Source of the DNA: a bacterium
Lineage (GTDB): Bacteria; Omnitrophota; Gorgyraeia; Gygaellales; UBA12090
DNA: 10,224 bases
Direction of reading: 5' to 3'
Assembly: GCA_004299495.1 (NCBI GenBank)
Contig: SCPY01000257.1
Coordinates: 1-10,224 of the forward strand
Shown here: in pieces, positions 10,101-10,224 of the stretch
Layout of the letters: each line of letters starts with the position of its first letter
Position numbering within the stretch: the stretch's first letter is position 1
Made by a program: the position numbers and the translations under genes
Notes under the pieces: generated by a model
What the model saw: only the letters and a program-made list of their open reading frames with translations
What the model was told of the DNA's origin: nothing
The model's database searches: none

Positions 10101-10223
10101 CTCCCTTACCGCCTCCGAATATGCAGCTGCCAATCCTTTTACTCTAATAAAATCGGCTGCCCTCCTCTCGGCCTTAATCTCTGCCGGAAGATCAGCTAAA
10201 TGCACCTCTATCTTTGCCTGCGG
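3..10223 (-). CDS. Giant multi-module enzyme protein, interior fragment open at both ends
   Basis: A single minus-strand frame runs through the whole window without a stop codon, about 3407 codons, and neither start nor stop is inside, so the full protein is larger than this. It reads as a chain of recognisable enzyme folds: GT9-like glycosyltransferase, GDP-hexose phosphorylase-like HIT module, zinc-ribbon SAM methyltransferase, GT5-like synthase, P-loop kinase, type I phosphomannose isomerase and sugar nucleotidyltransferase. Joins are marked by an SSP-[AVIL] tag. Independent ATG starts at some joins are unlikely: the first Met after residue 1122 is Met1184 inside a zinc knuckle, and the first after 1511 is Met1538 inside the GT5 nucleotide-binding motif. 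No stops were found, so stop-codon reassignment is not needed to explain it. No signal peptide or membrane span is evident. A joint role in sugar-nucleotide and glycan synthesis is inferred from module content. Confidence 0.93.
1119..1127 (-). repeat. Degenerate inter-module tag 7 (residues 3033-3035)
   Basis: The residues read AASSSIGSQ, coded tcg-tcg-agc, with Ser in place of Pro. The position is where a tag is expected, between the phosphomannose isomerase-like and nucleotidyltransferase-like modules, and the flanking residues (Ala-Ala before, Ile after) match the other copies. It is a weaker member of the series. Confidence 0.45.
1128..2210 (-). other. Type I mannose-6-phosphate isomerase-like module (residues 2672-3032)
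   Basis: The module opens with NYAWG (2685-2689), a hallmark of class I phosphomannose isomerase. LSVQAHP follows with Gln2782 and His2784, then KPEMWMI with Glu2797, and RGALIHAIRKG with His2853. These four residues are the Gln, His, Glu and His that bind zinc in the family, and all are present. PWDRTDGKAPRP lines up with the family's 'YDWGR-x-DGKPRP' segment that carries a substrate-contacting Arg, and a cupin-like C-terminal half ends in VFILEGSLQI and a barrel-closing strand. Length (about 360 residues) is near normal. The family interconverts fructose-6-phosphate and mannose-6-phosphate, the entry to GDP-mannose. A glucose-phosphate or other hexose-phosphate isomerase relative is possible. 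The next module is a sugar nucleotidyltransferase, a sensible partner although a phosphomannomutase would still be needed. Confidence 0.85.
2211..2219 (-). repeat. SSP inter-module tag 6 (residues 2669-2671)
   Basis: The residues read AASSPVEGI, coded tct-tct-cca for the SSP core. The tag lies between the end of the kinase and the first strand of the phosphomannose isomerase-like module, which begins about a dozen residues later. Confidence 0.74.
2220..2876 (-). other. P-loop kinase of the uridine kinase / PRK / pantothenate kinase superfamily (residues 2450-2668)
   Basis: A Walker A loop, APAGSGKTT (2472-2480, Lys2478), follows the strand RRAVVIGIV. After the next helix comes LGADGYLHP with Asp2502, which corresponds to the 'D-[DGS]-F-Y' acidic residue that positions the phosphate acceptor in uridine, phosphoribulo- and pantothenate kinases. 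A long loop continues to GPGIYNDIEIWRALYHLKEG. The strand IVVTEGVF with Glu2580 is the counterpart of 'ILVEGIF', and DVFISVHIDDEIRFEKKMARD matches the lid region, where Arg/Lys follow a 'D-x-x-x-R' pattern. The kinase signatures are intact, so ATP-dependent phosphorylation of a small molecule (a nucleoside, sugar phosphate or pantothenate-like compound) is likely. Substrate cannot be named. Next to the phosphomannose isomerase module, a sugar or sugar-phosphate substrate is an inference. Confidence 0.77.
2877..4019 (-). other. Unrecognised segment N-terminal to the kinase (residues 2069-2449)
   Basis: About 380 residues lie between SSP tag 5 and the P-loop domain, and I cannot assign them to a family. 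An alpha/beta-looking portion comes first (strand-like HHVLYIEKIHLLDL and QITFVVDDLGGKCLYP). A strongly basic stretch follows at about 2213-2251, rich in Lys and Arg (for example SRKRKEGPKLDKRQQ), then a charged helical stretch, and then a portion rich in His, Tyr and Arg that ends in VVFIPQCPVELGERGYIPL. The basic stretch could bind nucleic acid or a phosphorylated ligand or be a flexible hinge; the sequence does not decide. No tag divides it from the kinase, so the two may work as a single unit. Confidence 0.55.
4020..4028 (-). repeat. SSP inter-module tag 5 (residues 2066-2068)
   Basis: The residues read QGSSPLNEN, coded tct-tcg-cct for the SSP core. The tag lies between the GT5-like module and the unrecognised segment before the kinase. 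Within about 60 bases of this point GC content changes from about 38% (4021-4140) to about 60% (3841-3960) by hand count. Confidence 0.74.
4029..5690 (-). other. GT5 glycogen/starch synthase-like GT-B module with altered active site (residues 1512-2065)
   Basis: The module is near full length for glycogen synthase and keeps the family order: TPELAPYFQAGGM (1526-1538, the counterpart of 'PLVKTGGL'), ANDWF (1688-1692, for 'HDWH'), IHNLEYQG around His1722, GILNGKDPDSANP (1805-1817), GRIVLSKGLD (Arg1871, Lys1876) and the SRFEPCGLTQLY counterpart at 1957-1968, which here reads SKSAPSELTDLY. GT5 enzymes extend alpha-1,4-glucans from ADP- or UDP-glucose. The Arg and Lys of the phosphate-binding pair are kept. 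The KTGGL lysine is Gln1534, the HDWH histidines are lost, and the catalytic Glu of the EPCG motif is Ala1960. The fold is clear, but canonical glucan synthesis is doubtful; a changed donor, a structural role or degeneration are all possible. The first Met falls inside the core motif, so a separate ATG start is unlikely. Confidence 0.84.
5691..5699 (-). repeat. SSP inter-module tag 4 (residues 1509-1511)
   Basis: The residues read TASSPADKG, coded tcc-agc-ccg for the SSP core. The tag lies between the methyltransferase and the GT5-like module and is followed by a basic linker, GGKKK, immediately before the first beta strand. The agc serine codon differs from the other copies. Confidence 0.74.
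5700..6857 (-). other. Zinc-ribbon class I SAM-dependent methyltransferase (residues 1123-1508)
   Basis: A four-cysteine zinc ribbon comes first (Cys1183, Cys1186, Cys1205, Cys1208, in CMLCG and CNYCGMLYTNP), the usual 'C-x2-C ... C-x2-C-G-L-x-y-x-N-P' head of sugar and glycan methyltransferases. The SAM-binding Rossmann motif follows, LDLGCAFG (1272-1279), with an acidic residue ending strand 2 in LGVELSPKA (Glu1300). The post-strand-4 motif is LLGETIEHISRP (Glu1339, His1343), and a FMREMRRILKSDGLLVLT-like helix-strand pair closes the core, as in Methyltransf_11/23 proteins. The catalytic-core signatures are intact. Such enzymes often methylate nucleotide sugars or O-antigen and capsule sugars, which fits the neighbours, but the acceptor cannot be read from sequence. 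A C-terminal extension of about 90 residues runs to the next tag. Confidence 0.83.
6858..6866 (-). repeat. SSP inter-module tag 3 (residues 1120-1122)
   Basis: The residues read RGSSPIEED, coded tcc-tct-ccg for the SSP core. The tag lies between the end of the phosphorylase-like module and a Lys/Glu/Asn-rich linker that leads into the zinc-ribbon methyltransferase. Confidence 0.74.
6867..8198 (-). other. HIT/GalT-superfamily module resembling GDP-hexose phosphorylase (VTC2/GDPGP type), residues 676-1119
   Basis: The signature is NHLHLQGW at 967-974, a His-x-His-x-Gln triad in the same setting as the 'NHLHFQAY' motif of plant VTC2 and animal GDPGP1. His970 is the expected nucleophile, which would carry the guanylyl intermediate. 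The catalytic core seems to start near NRLIRPVYEPYDPAKLNW (865-882) and ends with LGGYIHAGTEDIFEKVTE (1070-1087), matching the family's closing 'aGG-and-E-D-F' segment. The family phosphorolyses GDP-hexoses to hexose-1-phosphate and GDP. About 190 residues before the core (676-864) are helical and unrecognised. A related DUF4922-type or ADP-hexose specificity is possible. The catalytic motif is intact. It sits in a chain with mannose-phosphate and nucleotide-sugar modules, which fits GDP-sugar metabolism. Confidence 0.66.
8199..8207 (-). repeat. SSP inter-module tag 2 (residues 673-675)
   Basis: The residues read AESSPVREN, coded tct-tct-ccg for the SSP core. The tag lies between the GT9-like domain and the HIT/phosphorylase module. 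Base composition changes close to this point, from about 52% GC upstream in the protein to about 37% downstream in hand-counted lines. Confidence 0.72.
8229..9302 (-). other. GT9/heptosyltransferase-like GT-B domain (residues 308-665)
   Basis: The domain opens with a strand and turn, KRVVVLPRLTYGAEVAITSV (308-327), which resembles the 'LGDVxxTxPxxxAL' start of ADP-heptose:LPS heptosyltransferases, followed by a helix and a second strand, ATLYLIIGD. The C-terminal half carries FYGSIGGW (578-585) and then Asp599-Ser600, His604 and GIPVVIAFTG (615-624), the counterpart of the family's 'D-[ST]-G-x-x-H-LAAALG-PVVALFG' signature. The family transfers sugars from ADP- or NDP-sugars onto lipopolysaccharide core or related acceptors. 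The usual catalytic Asp of 'GD' is replaced around Ala320-Glu321, so activity is uncertain; Glu321 could substitute. It is fused to a GDP-hexose phosphorylase-like module downstream. I am fairly sure of the fold but not of the substrate. Confidence 0.62.
9303..9863 (-). other. Helical region N-terminal to the GT9-like fold (residues 121-307)
   Basis: About 187 residues of predominantly helical, Leu/Ala/Arg/Glu-rich sequence sit between SSP tag 1 and the first beta strand of the glycosyltransferase-like domain. No catalytic motif is visible and I do not recognise a family. It lies in the same tag-to-tag module as the GT9-like fold, so it may be an accessory or scaffold domain for that enzyme. 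Confidence 0.5.
9864..9872 (-). repeat. SSP inter-module tag 1 (residues 118-120)
   Basis: The residues read RSSSPALAE, coded tct-tct-cct for the SSP core. The tag separates the upstream helical tail from the helical region that leads into the GT9-like module. It is copy 1 of a motif that recurs at module joins along the protein. Confidence 0.7.
9873..10223 (-). other. Helical C-terminal tail of an upstream module (residues 1-117)
   Basis: This is the first visible piece of the giant protein and its beginning lies outside the window. It is highly charged and Ala/Glu/Arg-rich, with the look of amphipathic helices (for example MAQDMAARDQKEQRLRAESK near residues 64-83). A short strand-like stretch, ILVRVDFDTS, follows, and then another helix leads into the first SSP tag. 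I do not recognise a family. It is probably the end of a domain whose core lies upstream rather than a domain of its own. Confidence 0.5.
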
Positions 10224-10224
10224 G

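Noticed and set aside
3..10223. An operon of separate genes whose stops are hidden by recoding
   Set aside because: I saw no TAA, TAG or TGA at or near the joins in the main frame, and at two joins the first ATG falls inside a core motif. A fusion explains the data without a variant code.
3..10223. Polyketide or nonribosomal peptide megasynthase
   Set aside because: No ketosynthase, acyltransferase, condensation, adenylation or carrier-protein signature (such as an LGGxS phosphopantetheine site) was seen. The modules are sugar and nucleotide enzymes.

Overview
The window is the interior of one very large protein-coding gene on the minus strand. Reading the reverse complement with codons 10223-10221, 10220-10218 and so on to 5-3, I found no TAA, TAG or TGA in about 3407 codons, and the frame is open at both edges. 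Every other long open frame is a short antisense or off-frame shadow. I see no intergenic gap, promoter, terminator, RNA gene, insertion sequence or CRISPR array. Residue numbers below count from the left-hand end of the visible protein: residue n occupies bases (10224-3n) to (10226-3n).

The protein is a chain of enzyme-like modules. In protein order (right to left on the + strand) they are: the helical tail of an upstream module (1-117); a helical stretch followed by a GT9/heptosyltransferase-like GT-B fold (121-665); a GalT/HIT-superfamily module resembling GDP-hexose phosphorylases of the VTC2/GDPGP type (676-1119); a zinc-ribbon class I SAM methyltransferase (1123-1508); a GT5 glycogen/starch-synthase-like module (1512-2065); an unrecognised segment of about 380 residues (2069-2449) followed by a P-loop kinase of the uridine kinase/phosphoribulokinase/pantothenate kinase superfamily (2450-2668); a type I phosphomannose isomerase-like module (2672-3032); and a nucleotide-sugar pyrophosphorylase-like module that runs off the window (3036-3407).

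Almost every join between modules carries a short tag, Ser-Ser-Pro followed by Ala, Val, Ile or Leu. I count six clear copies and one degenerate copy, and I noticed no SSP elsewhere. Codons differ from copy to copy, so the tag looks maintained at protein level. Hand counts of sampled lines suggest that the stretch of about 4020-8200 (phosphorylase, methyltransferase and GT5 modules) is AT-richer (about 37-40% GC) than its flanks (about 50% or more), with the shifts close to two of the tags. This suggests a mosaic built by joining pre-existing genes.

Taken together the modules read like a sugar-nucleotide and glycan pathway on one polypeptide: hexose-phosphate isomerisation, sugar activation, nucleotide-sugar turnover, two glycosyl transfer folds, a methyltransferase and a small-molecule kinase. 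That joint role is inference. Several modules keep their catalytic signatures (phosphomannose isomerase, phosphorylase, methyltransferase, kinase), while the GT5 module has lost key residues. I saw no obvious membrane span, so the visible part looks cytosolic.

The organism is a bacterium of intermediate GC with an extreme tolerance for giant ORFs. Omnitrophota (formerly OP3), for which giant genes have been reported, is my best guess, but nothing here proves it.
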